This document shows, in pieces, positions 11,369-23,228 of a DNA stretch of 64,000 nt. The translations under genes and the position numbers were made by a program. Under the pieces are notes generated by a model. The model did not search any database and had not been told where the DNA came from. It worked only from the letters and a program-made list of their open reading frames with translations. The number at the start of each line of letters is the position of its first letter. Position 1 is the stretch's first letter. Source of the stretch: Chrysopilus asiliformis (lineage: Eukaryota > Arthropoda > Insecta > Diptera > Rhagionidae); NCBI GenBank assembly GCA_964034945.1, contig OZ035962.1, positions 68,338,274 to 68,402,273 on the forward strand, in the 5' to 3' direction.

Positions 11369-12155
11369 AAAAAATGCATACAGGTAGAAATTATTACACT
11401 GCAGGCGAAAATTTTTAACTCCCAAAGTCAGATATGCCCTTAAATTAGGGTTTCCATTCCGTCCTCTTTTTCTCATACGCTATCCTCTAATCAAGGACGT
11501 CCGGGAATATTTTTGTTGCAATAAAGTGTAGTCCTAGAAAACCAGTTCCCTGAACACTTTTTAAAAAAATCCCCCACGTGCCTTAAATAGAGGACAAGAT
11601 CTAGAGTAAAATAGAACGAAAAGGAAACACACCCTTAGATTGACCTAACACTTGCCAGAGACGCGCATCTCTATGCTTTGTCCTTTGCGAGAACCGAATT
11701 TGATGCATTTTTACCACTCGAGTTGTAAATTTCACAATTTCTTGCAATGGCGCCGTTTTATAGTTGTAAAATCATTCGCCTTTCATGTCATTTGGTGTCA
11801 TTATTTTCTCGAAATGTAGAAATGCCATCGGGCAAGATTGTCTAACTGGGCTAGCTCTTCTTAGCATTTCTAGAGAAGTGTGTACAAAACCTGAAGATAT
11901 TGTGCACATCCTAGTGCAGCGACGGCAACGACTGAATTTATTGCATGCCGTGGATTTTTTTACTGTGTCCCGGCGCTGCTTTTCTAGGGCTGCATTGTAT
12001 TACCCCGAAATTAGAAAAAAAAACCTCCGAACACCCTTAAATAGAGGACAGCGTACGGGTAAAAAGAAGACGGTATTTCCCTTTGAAGGGCGTATTTGAC
12101 ATTTACAGTTAAAATTTTTCATCTACGGCGCAATAATTTCTACCTGTATGGTTTT
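11369..12155. mobile_element. Nested foldback-type element
   Basis: Outer inverted repeats of about 45 bp are ACAGGTAGAAATTATT... at 11379 and its reverse complement ending near 12155. Inside, a second inverted pair starts TAGGGTTTCCATTCCGTCCT at 11446 and closes with the reverse complement near 12090 (ACGGTATTTCCCTTTGAAGG); a partial third arm lies at 11580-11640. The interior frame 11785-12099 has no recognised domain. It is probably one non-autonomous element inserted in another. Confidence 0.5.
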
Positions 12156-12249
12156 TTTCAATAAAAACTTTGCCTGCGGCGCGATTTGTTGCATACTGAA
12201 GAACTAAGAAAACTTTTATAACTAGATAAGGCTTTACCTTGCGCTGTGG

Positions 12250-12483
12250 GCCGCAAGTTTAAGGATGGTAAACCATGGATGAATTCCAACATTTGTAAGG
12301 TTTTTACGTTGCATCCCAATAACAGCAGAGATTGTGATAGCAATCTAGACCGATGATGTCGTTAGCACCGAGCAGCAACTATCGCTACTCATTTCGTAAA
12401 GCAAGTTGAGTGGACAATCGGGAATTGAACCACCAACCTCCAGAATACGGGCCAAGTACTTTACCACTAGAACGACGCTGGAC
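12250..12483 (-). repeat. tRNA-derived SINE, copy 2
   Basis: Read on the minus strand it starts GTCCAGCGTCGTTCTAGTGG (A-box-like) and has the B box GGTTCAATTCCCGA, followed by the family body (CAAGTTGAGTGG complement, TTGCTATCACAATCTCTGCT). It lacks the GAT-rich 3' tail seen in copy 3, so it is truncated. Confidence 0.65.
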
Positions 12484-12623
12484 CTTTAGCGTATTTTAAA
12501 ATGAACAAACTTTAGCGTATTTCAAACTGAGGTTTTGAAATTTGAAGAAATGTCTTGCCTTCAAATTAATTTTAACGCTTATCGTTTCTAAAAAAAACTA
12601 ACTTATTATTTTTTTTGATAATT

Positions 12624-12690
12624 CCAGCCAGAGCTTAGGGGAACACCCTTTACTGCCGAAGTACAGCTCAGGATGGTAACTTTTATGGAA
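12624..12690 (-). mobile_element. 3'-end fragment of the CR1/Jockey-type LINE
   Basis: The sequence CAGCCAGAGCTTAGGGGAAC and the following CCGAAGTACAGCTCAGGATG match the 3' end of the LINE at 56180-59390, including its stop-codon region, in the same orientation. The LINE tail side faces an A/T run. It is a severely 5'-truncated copy. Confidence 0.6.
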
Positions 12691-12743
12691 GTTAACTTTT
12701 CGAATAACGGATTAACACTTATCGAAGTTAAATTTTTGGTTAA

Positions 12744-13261
12744 CCCTTTACTGCATAGTATATCATATATGATATGCTTATTTAAATAATCGTTTTAGAA
12801 AAATTGGGTGGCTGTAAAAACCATTTATACACGGAATGATCTAAATAAAGAGTAAATCTGTGAATTCACAAAAAAAAAATCCGAAGAATTTATCTTCAAT
12901 AAAATCAAGAGTTTTTAAGGAAAAAAATTCAGAGATACTCTATTTGGAGTTAGTTTAAAATTTTTAATGATTTTTGTTTTTTGCTTGTTTTTACTATAAT
13001 AAATGTAAACTAGTGAAATTTTTACTTTTGGATATTTTGTAGTGACAAAAAAAAAGATAAATAAACCGTAAGTTTTATATTTACCACACGAAAACTACCG
13101 TTATTCCGTAATTTAGAATGGATGATAAAATCGGAAAATCGCATTAAATCCTATATAATTTTGATGCCCGATTTTTTTAAGTATTTTTTCCAAAATGAGA
13201 ATGTGATTTTCCTTTGGAATCCAAATTTCCAGCCAAATAGAAAAATTCATGCAGTAAAGGG
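12744..13261. mobile_element. TTAA-flanked MITE, 518 bp
   Basis: TTAA occurs at 12740-12743 and 13262-13265. The inverted ends are CCCTTTACTGCATRG. The interior is AT-rich and non-coding. It is assigned to piggyBac-like MITEs from the TTAA target and C-rich ends. Confidence 0.75.
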
Positions 13262-13265
13262 TTAA

Positions 13266-15078
13266 CTGTGACCAACTCTGTCTATAACTGACAAAATTTC
13301 ATATCCAAAGATTTTATTTTGAATCGCAGTATAGATTTCACAGAAAAATCGCATCAAATTTCCCAATAGAGCTTTGATAAACTTTACAAGAAAATCACCA
13401 ACGCTAATTTTTTTTAGGACACAGACCAAAGTTTTTTTTTTCAAGGATCGTTATTTTTAATAACCGGGCTTACAAACTACCAAGTAAATTTTATAAACCA
13501 ACTTTATTTCTATAGATAAGCCTACAAAGGCAAAACAGGTTCCACTTACAGAGTAATTTTATGACATATGTTGTTTCAAAATATCTTATTCCGAACGTTT
13601 AATCCAAATAGTGTTGTGTTTGTGTGATTTGTAGCTACAGAAAATGGGGTCCGCTTCGATGACTTCAATTGACCGATTCTTCACTTTGATTTCTAGCTAA
13701 ATAAAATGCATACTCGGCTAAATTGACGTTGCAACATAAAAAATAAGAACTTTTAAACAAAGAAATTTATTGACAACAAAATGGCAAGCAATTGGTTTGG
13801 TAGACTAGCTATAGATTTCTTTGAATCGATATTTTTTTGTTGAACAGAAATCACTTTTTTAGTATCGATCAACACTATGCAATTTCACGATGCAATGTGA
13901 GAAGATGAAGATTATGCGATTGCTATGCTGTTCTAGCATATACCGATATATGATTTAAAGGGTATCAGGTAGACTTCCAGCATATGTACTACTCACTGGC
14001 ACACACGCATTAAGGTATAATCACTTCACCTATACGACGACCAATCACGCACACAAAAGCGCGTATTAATCCAGATCTTCGTGAAGATCGATGGGCTGGT
14101 GACCCGGTGAATGATCTCAACAGATTTCGTTGAACACTCAGTATAGGTGCCGTTGTTTTATTAAATTAATATGGTTTACAATCACGGTTTATTCAACATT
14201 TATTCACTTTGCATTTAAAAACGCACAGAATTTTATGATTCTAGCATGAATTCACCTAAATTATCACACCTATACACTAATATGTGGGCTTATGTGGATA
14301 ACCTTTAATTAGATATTTTACCTTATGTGTAATACACTTATTTGCTTTAAAATGCTTTTTCGGTTGAAACTTTTTTTTTAATATATTCACTTATTCACGT
14401 AGTTTTATTAACTACACGGAAAAGCTTTCCACAATTTTTTTTACCTTGGGTAAAAGACGTTGAGCGACAACAATTCTCAGCAATATATTTACATTACAAC
14501 ATGAAATATTTGTGTAATTCCTTACAAAAGAATATTTAGTTAAATTATATGAGGAAGAGAAGATAATTATAATGAAAGATGACACGATTTATTATGTTTA
14601 CACTGTTGAAAATCACACTTCAACCGGCCATAATGAAAAATCGTAAAAAAAAAATCACAAACAACGAACCGCAATAACATTCGGATAGCACCACAACATA
14701 CGACCAAAGTGCCCGACAAACTGAACTAGCATGGCATAAAACTTGGTTTCATCTCTCAAAAAATTGGAATTTGTGAGCTAGATGAATGAACGCTGACTAT
14801 GCTACGCTGAATCGAGCTGAGTTGCACAACATAAACAGGTATATTACATATACATATATTTAATCAAATTCAAGAGTTTTGCTGAACAACTCTCTTTCAT
14901 AGATTCTCTTCAAATGTACCGCAAGTACATTAGATTTCCTCGTACAAGACCTACAGGAAATTCAAAATTCATCCCCAATAAAGAAAAATTTAAAATAAGC
15001 AAAAGTTTAATTTGGCAAATTAATTGATGTCGATTACACTCAGCGAAAAATTTCATCAGATTGAAAAAAAATTCCGTA
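13266..15078. other. No gene recognised
   Basis: This stretch is AT-rich, with short frames only. I see no domain, splice-consistent exon chain, RNA gene or inverted repeat pair. Confidence 0.45.
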
Positions 15079-15184
15079 GCCCTATCGCCGAATACGAATA
15101 GTTCGAATCGTAAATTTAATGTTGTTGAGTGTGTTTTATTAAATTTACGATTCAAACCACTCGTATCGTATTCAGCGATAGAGT
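15079..15184. mobile_element. Small foldback MITE, copy 1
   Basis: Arms of about 45 bp face each other: GCCCTATCGCCGAATACGAA on the left and the complement of GACTCTATCGCTGAATACGA on the right, with a short loop. A second copy is at 55679-55790. No coding capacity. Confidence 0.65.
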
Positions 15185-15233
15185 CCACGTTGTTAAATTT
15201 AAATAATTTTTTTTCATCAAATCAACAAATTTT

Positions 15234-15568
15234 TATCATCATCATCCTTGGCGCAACAGCTCTCGAAGACCCTGGGCCTCCTCAATTGAGGTTTCATAAG
15301 AATTTCTTCCCTGCTTCGCACCTACAGTTTTACATGAATTGCAAACCATGGATGAATTACAACATTTGTAAGGTTTTAACGTTGCAACCCATCAACAGTA
15401 AAGGCCGTGATAGCAATCTAGACCGACGATGTCGTTAGCACCAAGCGGCAACTATCGCTACTCATTTCGTAAGGCAAGTTGAGTGGACTTGAATCACAGC
15501 GTGCGGCAGTCGGGAATTGAACCACCGACCTCTGGAATACGGACTTTACCACTTGGACTGCGCTGGAC
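15234..15568 (-). repeat. tRNA-derived SINE, copy 3 (near complete)
   Basis: On the minus strand it starts GTCCAGCGCAGTCCAAGTGG (A-box-like), then GGTTCAATTCCCGACTGCCG (B box GGTTCAATTCC), a body of about 200 bp, and ends in an ATG/GAT triplet tail (seen as ATCATCATCATCC on the plus strand). This 335-bp copy shows both ends of the family. Confidence 0.75.
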
Positions 15569-15683
15569 ATGATCAAATGTTTTTTCAATCTGATAAAAAA
15601 AATTATTAACTGAGCACATTTCTTTATCAGATTAACAGACCCAGTTTTGATAAAATCAAGTCGATAAAGTTTTGTGTTTTATT

Positions 15684-15782
15684 AGGGGTATTCACTTCGT
15701 TTCGCAAAACCGTCACAAACTGAGTTTTTGGCCCAGTTTGTGACGTTTGCGAAGGTTTTACGAGGTGAAGTGAAGACCGCTG
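15684..15782. repeat. Hairpin repeat
   Basis: The centre is a 12-bp perfect inverted pair GTCACAAACTG / CAGTTTGTGAC around an 11-base loop. It is extended by weaker arms with TTCACTTCG and CACTTCACCTCG complements. It is probably a tiny MITE. Confidence 0.5.
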
Positions 15783-15989
15783 TTAGATAAAAATCACCCG
15801 TCTAACTTAACCCTTTCAGGGGCGATGGTATAAAATATATGCCACTTTTTCGTTTGATTTTTTTAGTCTTTGAAATATAAATATTTAAAATAAATCACTT
15901 GTCTGTGATAGATACATCCTATTTTTATCAAACCAACTGTTTGTGTTGGCTAGTAGATAGATGGGCAGTGTAATATATACCATGTCTTT

Positions 15990-16430
15990 TTCCGGCAAAC
16001 GAAGAACTCATATTCCAGCAAGCTCATGCACCTTGCCATACCGAAAATAAAGTAAGTATCCAACTATTGCTTAAATTTTTTGAAAGTCTAATCAATTTTT
16101 TACCTCTCCGATTTTTTTTGTAATTTCTAAGAAATGTTTTCTACTTCAGGTGAGAGAATATTTAATAAACAAGGAAATTTTTGAATTGGATTGGCCCAAA
16201 CAGCCCGGATCTTAATCCCATAGAAAACCTTTGGCAACAGATGAAGGTTAAAATTGCAAAGGTTCGACCTTCCAGTAAAGAAAAATTGAAGGAAGTAATC
16301 AAAAAAGTATGGGAGATCGAAATTTCGGCTGAGTATTTAAAAACATTGGTAGAATCAATGCCAAAAAGACTCGAAGCAGTAATTCCGGCAAAAGGAGGGC
16401 ACATAAATTATTAATGTGATTTTAAAATTT
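15990..16430 (+). pseudogene. Tc1-like DD34E transposase remnant
   Basis: The piece QAHAPCHTENK near 16016-16050 resembles the second catalytic-Asp block of Tc1 transposases, but the Asp itself is lost. After about 100 bp of non-coding, intron-like sequence, VREYLINKEIFELDWP resumes at 16151. It then shifts frame into SPDLNPIENLWQQMK (16199-16240), which holds the third acidic residue. The frame ends with MPKRLEAVIPAKGGHINY at 16414, a typical Tc1 C-terminus. The first half is missing. It is a dead fragment. Confidence 0.75.
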
Positions 16431-16915
16431 AAGTTAAATATAAATGCTTAAAAAAATTCCCCTGGTTTGAATTGTTATTTTCTTTTTTTAAGATATGTGA
16501 GTGAAATATGTCAAGTGGTAAAAGTTCAAAAAATACGCAAGAAATCGACTGATTTCCATTTATCAGGTAAAAAGTACCCAGTCCCACAATTTTATTTTTA
16601 ATGCCAATATTTATATTTCACATAATATACTCGAGAATGATGCCGGAATAACAAATCTATAATATTTTATGGTTAAGCCCAAAAAAACAGAGCCTTTGGT
16701 TTCAAAAAAGCACAAAAATTGCTTGTTTCGGTTCATTTGGCCAGGGGTGTATCTTTATTTAGAAATTAGGTTGCATTGTTTTTGTTTAAACTTTTTATGC
16801 CGATGTTTTCAAAAAAAAATTTTTTTGCAAAATTTTGGGGAGGAGAAGTACAGTATTCGCTCACTTATATTACCTAATTGCTGCACAGTGAGTGGTAATA
16901 TAAATAGAGTGTTAA

Positions 16916-17151
16916 CAATCTAACTGCCACGTCAGTCAAAAAGACCTGACACCTTCCCCTGGTTTGAACTATACACAACGGCCACAATGAAAATTATTAA
17001 AGCGTTCGCTGCAACCGCAACGATTTTTTGTAGTTGCACACATTTTATGGTAATAAAATAACATTTAGGTATAATTTTGTTTCAATTTTTTTTTCTCCTT
17101 TTTGACTGACTATTTAGAAAAAGGCTTAAAACTGTCGTGGCAGTTAGAGTG
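16916..17151. mobile_element. TTAA-flanked MITE, 236 bp
   Basis: TTAA occurs at 16912-16915 and 17152-17155. The inverted ends read CAATCTAACTGCCACG and its near complement (CACTCTAACTGCCACG). The subterminal motif AGTCAAAAAGRC also appears inverted at the other side. piggyBac-like by target site. Confidence 0.75.
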
Positions 17152-17579
17152 TTAATATAACGGAAAGAAAAATATCTCTTGATTTTATATGAAAAGAAGC
17201 TTCTTTAAAGGCATAGGACCTTACCAATGAACATTTATAAAGTCTAGTTTACTTAGTCTTAAAACTAGTGAATTTTATTACAAGACTTGAATGGCTCTTA
17301 ACAACGAGTTTTCGCTAACTTATTAGTAACAACTTAATCATAGACTAAAATACTTTATTTTTTGTTAGAGTCGAAACTAAATTTGCCATTGGTAGTAATA
17401 TTAAAAAAACTCGACATGATGAAATGTTCATTGGTAAGGCCCATAAATCACACCTTATTTTTGAGCAAAATAATTATATAATGTTGTTTTTTTTCCCAAT
17501 ATTTTTTTAGTACAGCCCTTTGTTGTATTTGTCTTAAGACCTGAACTTCATTGTAAGTTGTACCATTCTCTTCGCCCTA

Positions 17580-17930
17580 TTGTATAATTTTGAATATTGC
17601 ATTCACCGCTTCTGCAGCTTGATACTTTTTCAGATTCCACCTCTATTTCTTCTACCTCTTCATTCATGTCATCGACTACATCTTCCTCTTCAATATTTTC
17701 ACAGACGTCCAGGTTCCACTGGTAAATGTCAGCGGAAGAAGGCCCTTGAAAAACCGTTGCTCCTAAACTTTTCTAGCTTTAAATTTAATACCGATTCATA
17801 CTGAATTTGGAATCGAATTTTAAAGCACGGATACATCTTCATTGGCATCTTCGACATTTTTACTCCACATCCGTTTTAAATCAGCCAAAGGAAGGTTTTC
17901 GTCGCGATCATCTTCGTTAGTTGGGAGCAG
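17580..17930 (-). pseudogene. Acidic transposase-like remnant (unassigned)
   Basis: On the minus strand a frame at about 17940-17822 reads LLPTNEDDRDENLPLADLKRMW. After a break, a second frame at 17765-17585 contains SSADIYQWNLDVCENIEEED and further acidic residues. The acidic linker style is reminiscent of pogo/Tigger-type transposases, but no catalytic motif is visible. It is a degraded coding remnant. Confidence 0.3.
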
Positions 17931-17949
17931 AATATTTTTCCATGATTTT

Positions 17950-18107
17950 TATACCTGTATGGTGAAACCAAAGGGTATATTAGATTTGCCTTACCGTTTG
18001 TATAGCCAAGATCCCGTTATCACACACAAAAATGAATTACACCAGTGTGTTTAGAATGATAAAAATAATAAATTTTTGAATGTCCGTCCGTCCGTCCGTC
18101 CGTCCGT
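17950..18107 (+). repeat. 0.5-kb dispersed repeat family, copy 1 (5' part)
   Basis: It begins ACCTGTATGGTGAAACCAAA, continues with GCCAAGATCCCGTTATCACA and ends in the (GTCC)n run. It is then lost; only the first ~155 bp of the family are present. The other copies are listed separately at 26.0, 27.9, 33.8, 37.5, 41.0 and 46.1 kb. Confidence 0.8.
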
Positions 18108-18208
18108 AATCTGCTTCAGATTGTCTATCGGGTTACTTGTCGAACAATTTTCTACAAAATCGTAGCTTTCTGTCAATTTTTAGAAATATATTCTCCCATA
18201 CAATTTTT

Positions 18209-18475
18209 TTAAAAATTTCTCGAAAACTGCGCTCTTACGCCATCCAGACCTGCCGGAAATGTTGACAGGACTGTTAACATAAATGTCATTAGAAAAGTCT
18301 GTTGTGACGTTGGTGGGCTGCTGATTCTGGCATGACGTTTCAGTTCCAGAAATGCGTTGAGCAGTAAATAACTGAATAGTAAATATGACGATCTCAGTGA
18401 TTTCACTTTTTTCTTTAAAATCTCCGTCCTAAAATTAAATTCGGCCTCCAGCTGCTCCCACAATGCCTTTTTCAA
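18209..18475 (-). pseudogene. Possible MADF-domain remnant
   Basis: The frame starts KKALWEQLEAEFNFRTEILK followed by KKVKSLRSSYL. This resembles the second half of a MADF (Adf-1 type) DNA-binding domain, where a Trp is followed by a basic block and a SLRxxY motif. The rest of the frame has no domain, and the first half is not found upstream. The match is short, so chance similarity remains possible. Confidence 0.3.
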
Positions 18476-18811
18476 ATCATTTCTTTGTAAAATTTACTTT
18501 TAAACAGTATTCGTTTATAGAACGGAGCGCTCTGCACGCAAAAAATTAGAATCCGCCATCTTAAATTCCATTTCTGTTAGCAAAGACGTCAGCAAAAAAT
18601 TTTAGACTTTTCTGTCGTAACAGCTGACATTTCAATCTGCACTAGACATAATATCAGACGTAACAGCGACACTGACGGCATTCATGGCAGGTGTGGATTA
18701 GTAGTTATGTAAAAATGCATATAACTTCATCTAAAGAAAATGAAGAAAATGAAATTATCTGCATTTTTTTCCTTTAACCATTTTTACGTATCTTTAACGG
18801 TTCTCGATATA

Positions 18812-19527
18812 CAGTAGAGATTCGGTAATTCGAATCAATAGAAACCAGACCTAATTCGAACCACAGAGATTTTCTAATTACTGGTTTCCTTTTTATGGCG
18901 CACATTTTGTTTAAAGCTCGATCCAGACTACACGATGTACGGGGTACGAGATACGAGGTTTTTGGTTTCCTCGTACATGGAACTGCATCCACACTGCACA
19001 GGGTTTTGCTCATTCGTGTACGCGGTTACCACGTACGAGGATAATCAAACAGCTTCTGATTTTACTCACTAGGTGAAACCATGTGCAAATTTCCCATCCA
19101 AACACTCGATGTTCGGGGTACGTGCCAACCTCGTACCCCGTACATCGTGTAGTCTGGATCGAGCTTAATAAAACAGTCTTAATGGCAAAAAAAATTTACT
19201 TTCAAGTTAAAATTAAGTAACAATGTTCCTGCAGTTAAAAAATATATACACCTACATGATAATATTCAATTTTTTTTAAAGAAACTTGAAATTTTGATTT
19301 TAAAATTAATGTACGTACAGTTACGACAGTACCTCCCACCACAAAAATGTTGCTGCTAAACGTCTTAGTTATTGTATTCAAGCCATTTCCATGCTCGACA
19401 AGAAAAGTTCGAATTACAGAGACCAATACATATATCAACCACAATTTGGATTACAAGATACCCTATGGTTGTTCGAATTAGCGTGCTATTCGAATTACCG
19501 AGTGTTCAAATTACCGAGTCTCTACTG
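18812..19527. mobile_element. pogo/Tigger-like non-autonomous element
   Basis: The ends CAGTAGAGATTCGGTAATTC and the complement of GAATTACCGAGTCTCTACTG style sequence are inverted, with TA at both sides (18810-18811 and 19528-19529). CAGTAGAG-type ends with TA duplication are typical of pogo/Tigger elements. No transposase is recognised inside. Another MITE (18914-19165) is nested within it. Confidence 0.65.
18914..19165. mobile_element. MITE with 43-bp inverted arms (nested)
   Basis: Both arms start AAGCTCGATCCAGACTACAC and continue with GATGTACGGGGTACGAG, pointing at each other. TTA/TAA-like trinucleotides at both borders would fit a Harbinger-type target. It lies inside the pogo-like element, so it inserted later. 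Confidence 0.75.
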
Positions 19528-19629
19528 TATTTGAAAAAATATTTTTTACATATTTTTCCCGAGACTACATATTGCAGAGAAAAGTTATCACAACTGATAT
19601 TTTTTAATGCCATCAGAAATAGGTTGTAA

Positions 19630-20400
19630 TAATATCCGATAGAATAAAAGAAATATTATTGGTTCCGCCAAGTTAAATATAATTTTAAAAAATAATACAT
19701 CTAAATATTTGTCAATGTTAAATACTCAGAACATACGTTTTTTGTATTAAATTAAAAAAAAAAACGATTTTTTTTGTCCAAACAATCATTATTCAATTTA
19801 ATTTCTAAGAGATTTGTGCATGAGAATGCATTATGGAACGTGGACTGTGAAACTAATGTTGTACCATAAACAAAATATACCGAAAACGTCAATACGACCC
19901 CCACTATATATTTATCTAATTTTTTAGTTCGTTTACCTTTTGTTTTATAAGAGCAGGTAACTCAGCTTGACTTATTCAGCACACGTCAGCATCAGCCGGG
20001 TCAAGCTAAAACATTAAATTTTGGGCGCTCTCATTTTTCTGCAGAAAAAAGAGTAACACAAAAATTGTTCTCTTAAAGTTTTAACCTTTTCATGTTGTAC
20101 TAAATAGGTCTGTTCGATATGAATCCTGAACTTACACCGAGTAAAAAAATGTTACACTTTTACACCAACTCATCGAACATGTTGGTGTAATTTCTGACCT
20201 CAAAATTTCAGTCCTAGCTTTTTTTGTGTGACATTTTGACAGAAGCAAATTGTCACCTAACTTTTGATAGTGAGTAAATAAAAATATCTGATCAATTAAG
20301 GACATAAAGTCGTGCCATAATAATATTTATTTTCGGGACGATTTTTTTTAGATTTCGTTATTGTTCGACCGAAACTGGTTTTGAAAACGAAACCAAAACT
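19630..20400. other. No gene recognised
   Basis: This is AT-rich sequence with no supported coding exon. A small palindrome with TTACACTTTTACACC and GTTGGTGTAA lies near 20152-20190. Confidence 0.4.
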
Positions 20401-20772
20401 CTAATTTTCGGTTGATACAGTATTTTTATCCCTTTTAATTCTTTCCATTGCTTCGTCCATTCGTTCGATCCGGTCATTCGTCTTTATTTTCATTAAAATG
20501 GCCCAATCATCAATTTTATTATCTACCAGGTTAATTCGTTCGTTGATAGCCTCGATGCGGATTCCCAATTTTTGCTTGAGCTCTTCTTTCAAATTCGTTC
20601 CTAATTCCGCTTGCGACTTTTGTAGTGCAGTTTCAAGCTCCAATTTGGTCAGCTTTAATGATGTTTCCAAATGGCTTTTCAAGGCCGCTTGTGATTGCTG
20701 CATGGATGTTTTTAGATCACTCTTAAGGAGCCTCCACACGAGCTTCACTAATTCGCTTTTTAGCTCACTCAC
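20401..20772 (-). CDS. Uncharacterised coiled-coil protein, possibly retroelement-derived
   Basis: The 123-residue frame is highly charged and helical, with heptad-like Leu spacing (for example ELVKLVWRLLKSDLKT and LKLTKLELETALQKSQAEL). It contains no Cys or His cluster and no membrane segment. Such N-terminal coiled coils occur in Gag-like proteins of retroelements as well as in host proteins, and nothing nearby decides between them. I do not recognise a specific family. The upstream sequence on the minus strand shows no clear promoter. Confidence 0.35.
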   Translation of the reverse strand: MSELKSELVKLVWRLLKSDLKTSMQQSQAALKSHLETSLKLTKLELETALQKSQAELGTNLKEELKQKLGIRIEAINERINLVDNKIDDWAILMKIKTNDRIERMDEAMERIKRDKNTVSTEN

Positions 20773-20797
20773 AGTTAATTCATTGATTTTCTTTTAA

Positions 20798-21316
20798 ACA
20801 ATTTTTTTTTGCACGAATTTTGAGTATCAAATCAGTGTGATTACAGCTTTTCCTTTCCTTCTTCGTCTACTATCTCAAATTTTCGCCACCCACGCAATCT
20901 AAACTGTTCTCCATCTATTCTACGCTAGTTGCTAAACGAGTTTACCAATACTTTTATATTAAACTCTAGCTCAGACGGACTTATCCTTTTTAGTTAATTT
21001 TCTCTCAGGTCAATGTGGTGTCAGCGAAGTATTTTTTAGCTGGGCTATCAACAGCTAAGGACGTTTGATTTTTAAAATGAAGTTTTGTCAATGAAGTTCG
21101 CAAATATTTCTACAAAAAAATGTCCTGAAACTTTTTCGCCCATGAGTGACTCGAAAAAAGTGATTCACTGCACTCAATCAAGTAACGCGATTCGTCAGCT
21201 CAAAAAAATCACTGTCAATTCTCCATACCTCCAGCGAATCAAGGAAAAAATGCACAAAACAACAGTAAAAAATTTGGGGCCCCTGACATTCATTACGCTG
21301 TAAGGCACAAGCATTA
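20798..21316. other. No gene recognised
   Basis: Only short frames without family similarity are present between the coiled-coil frame and the MITE at 21317. Confidence 0.4.
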
Positions 21317-21735
21317 AGGCCCAACCAAAGTCCTTCCGATCCGCTCCGTTTCGGTAAGCTGTCAAAGTTTAACATACGACCAACCACGTTGCTACCCATA
21401 GTCTGCGAAACGGAGCGGAACGTAACGGAAGAGTTCGCAAAAATCCATCTCAAACGGATTACATAACCTCAAACCCTAAACTTGACACGCGCACATAACC
21501 TAATATATTCATAAATATGAATTATTATATTTTAAATTACAAAATAAACCAGAACTGACTTTTTACTTCAATATTGCTTATTTAACAATTTTCAACTTCG
21601 ATCAAAAGACACAATCAAAACAGTGGTCGAAAAGTCAGATTCCGAAATGGAGCGGTCGTACTATAGGCAGGTCTCTGTTCGATACGTTTTTGCGGAAACG
21701 AAACGGAACGGATCGGAAGGACTTTGGTTGGGCCT
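21317..21735. mobile_element. Harbinger-type MITE (AGGCCCAACCAAAGTCCTTC ends)
   Basis: Inverted ends of about 38 bp begin AGGCCCAACCAAAGTCCTTC and continue CGATCCG. TTA flanks both sides (21314-21316, 21736-21738), as expected for PIF/Harbinger insertions. The interior is non-coding. Confidence 0.8.
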
Positions 21736-22106
21736 TTACTTGAATCTGCACTGGAATGAGAAAAGAGCAGAACACATAACACAAAGTACTCTACTTTTTT
21801 GTAGTCAGTACAGACATGCCAGTAATTTGACAGTTCAGGCTTTGAAGATGGTGGAAAATGTAGAATTTCAGGTAAATCTATTAAATTCATACACACTTTT
21901 TTTAATTCATTTTTTAACTTTTAGAACTCTCAGACTGGTGAAAGAAGACTAACTAGGAACAAGATAATTAAAATAATAGAAGCATACGAGCAAAATCCAT
22001 GCCTCTGGAATACGAGTGTTGCAAACGAAGTCATTTTGAAAATGAACTGGCTGCCAGTTCGCTAAATGTCTTCTAATTCATTGTCAGTAATTTGACATTT
22101 GGAGTC

Positions 22107-22772
22107 TGTGCTACCAATGATTAACTAATATAGATGGGAAGTAAACGGAAGTTTCCGTTTACCTACGGCAGAGAAAAGAGATGCGCGATAAAAAAAAAGT
22201 CACCGAGCAACACCGTCTTTCCCTTTTTTTCCTTCATGTCATATGGAGTTAAAGAAAAAACAAGAAACTTGTCGTTTAGTCAGGGCTAAACCAAGCGAGA
22301 TTTTCATATCCTTATAGCAGTCAAAAACTTGTATTATATTTACACAACCCTTGCACTAACACCATCATGCTTCCGACAGCGGCCTGACAGCTCACGAAAA
22401 TTTTCAAGCAAATTATAACACTTTTTTTAGTATTTCAATCGCGAAATACACTAAAAATCAACGAAATTAACACGAAAACTAAATTTTCCACCGAAATTGG
22501 TGGTTTGTTTTGATTTTTAACTAACTGACTGCTGAGAATCAAATTTGTGTATTGCCATTGTGCGATTTTTTTATGGTTTTTTCGAGGCGCATTACAACAA
22601 ATTACGCATTACAACTGAGATGTGGGAACACTTGAGATGAGGCCGCACACATAAATAACTCAGTATTCACACAGAAATTGAAACCGCCAGCATGTCGCTA
22701 GTTGTCCCTCTCTCAAACCAAATATTTTAGGAGAACTTTCTTATCTATATTAGGTAATCATTGGTGCTACTG
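22107..22772. mobile_element. Inverted-repeat element (CCAATGATTA ends)
   Basis: The left end ACCAATGATTAACTAATATAG and the right end, whose complement reads ACCAATGATTACCTAATATAG, are inverted over about 27 bp. The 660-bp interior is non-coding. Superfamily not determined. Confidence 0.6.
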
Positions 22773-23228
22773 ACAGACTTAACAGTCTCGTGTAAAGGCC
22801 GGATAATACAAGCATAAAGAATTGCTCCCTAATTCGTTGAGTGGACGAGTTATCACATCTACTGTGATCTTTTACTTTTTGATTCACTTGATTCAAAGAG
22901 TGATTCTATTTGAATGTATTGTTCGTCAACTCGCTAGATTCGTACTGATGTTGATTCTCGATTCATGTCACTTGCATTGACCGAGTTTGATCCCGGTGAA
23001 TCAACTTTGAGTAGTACAAAAGATTATTGTCTGTTTTACTTCACATAATTTTATTTGCAAATGTAAGAGAGATGAGAATATTATACCGAATATTTTTTTT
23101 TTTTCAGTTTTGAAAAAACAAAAAAAAATATTAAAATTTTTTTCGATTTGTTTCTCTGTATTCTCTGTCAAGAAAAATTAAATTTCAGAAAAAAAAACAT
23201 GCAAAATTCTCACTGTCGTAAAATCAAT

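Noticed and set aside
18080..18107. GTCC/GTCT tandem runs as CRISPR-like or satellite arrays
   Set aside because: They are microsatellites inside the 0.5-kb repeat family (also at 26128 and 27986), with no spacers.
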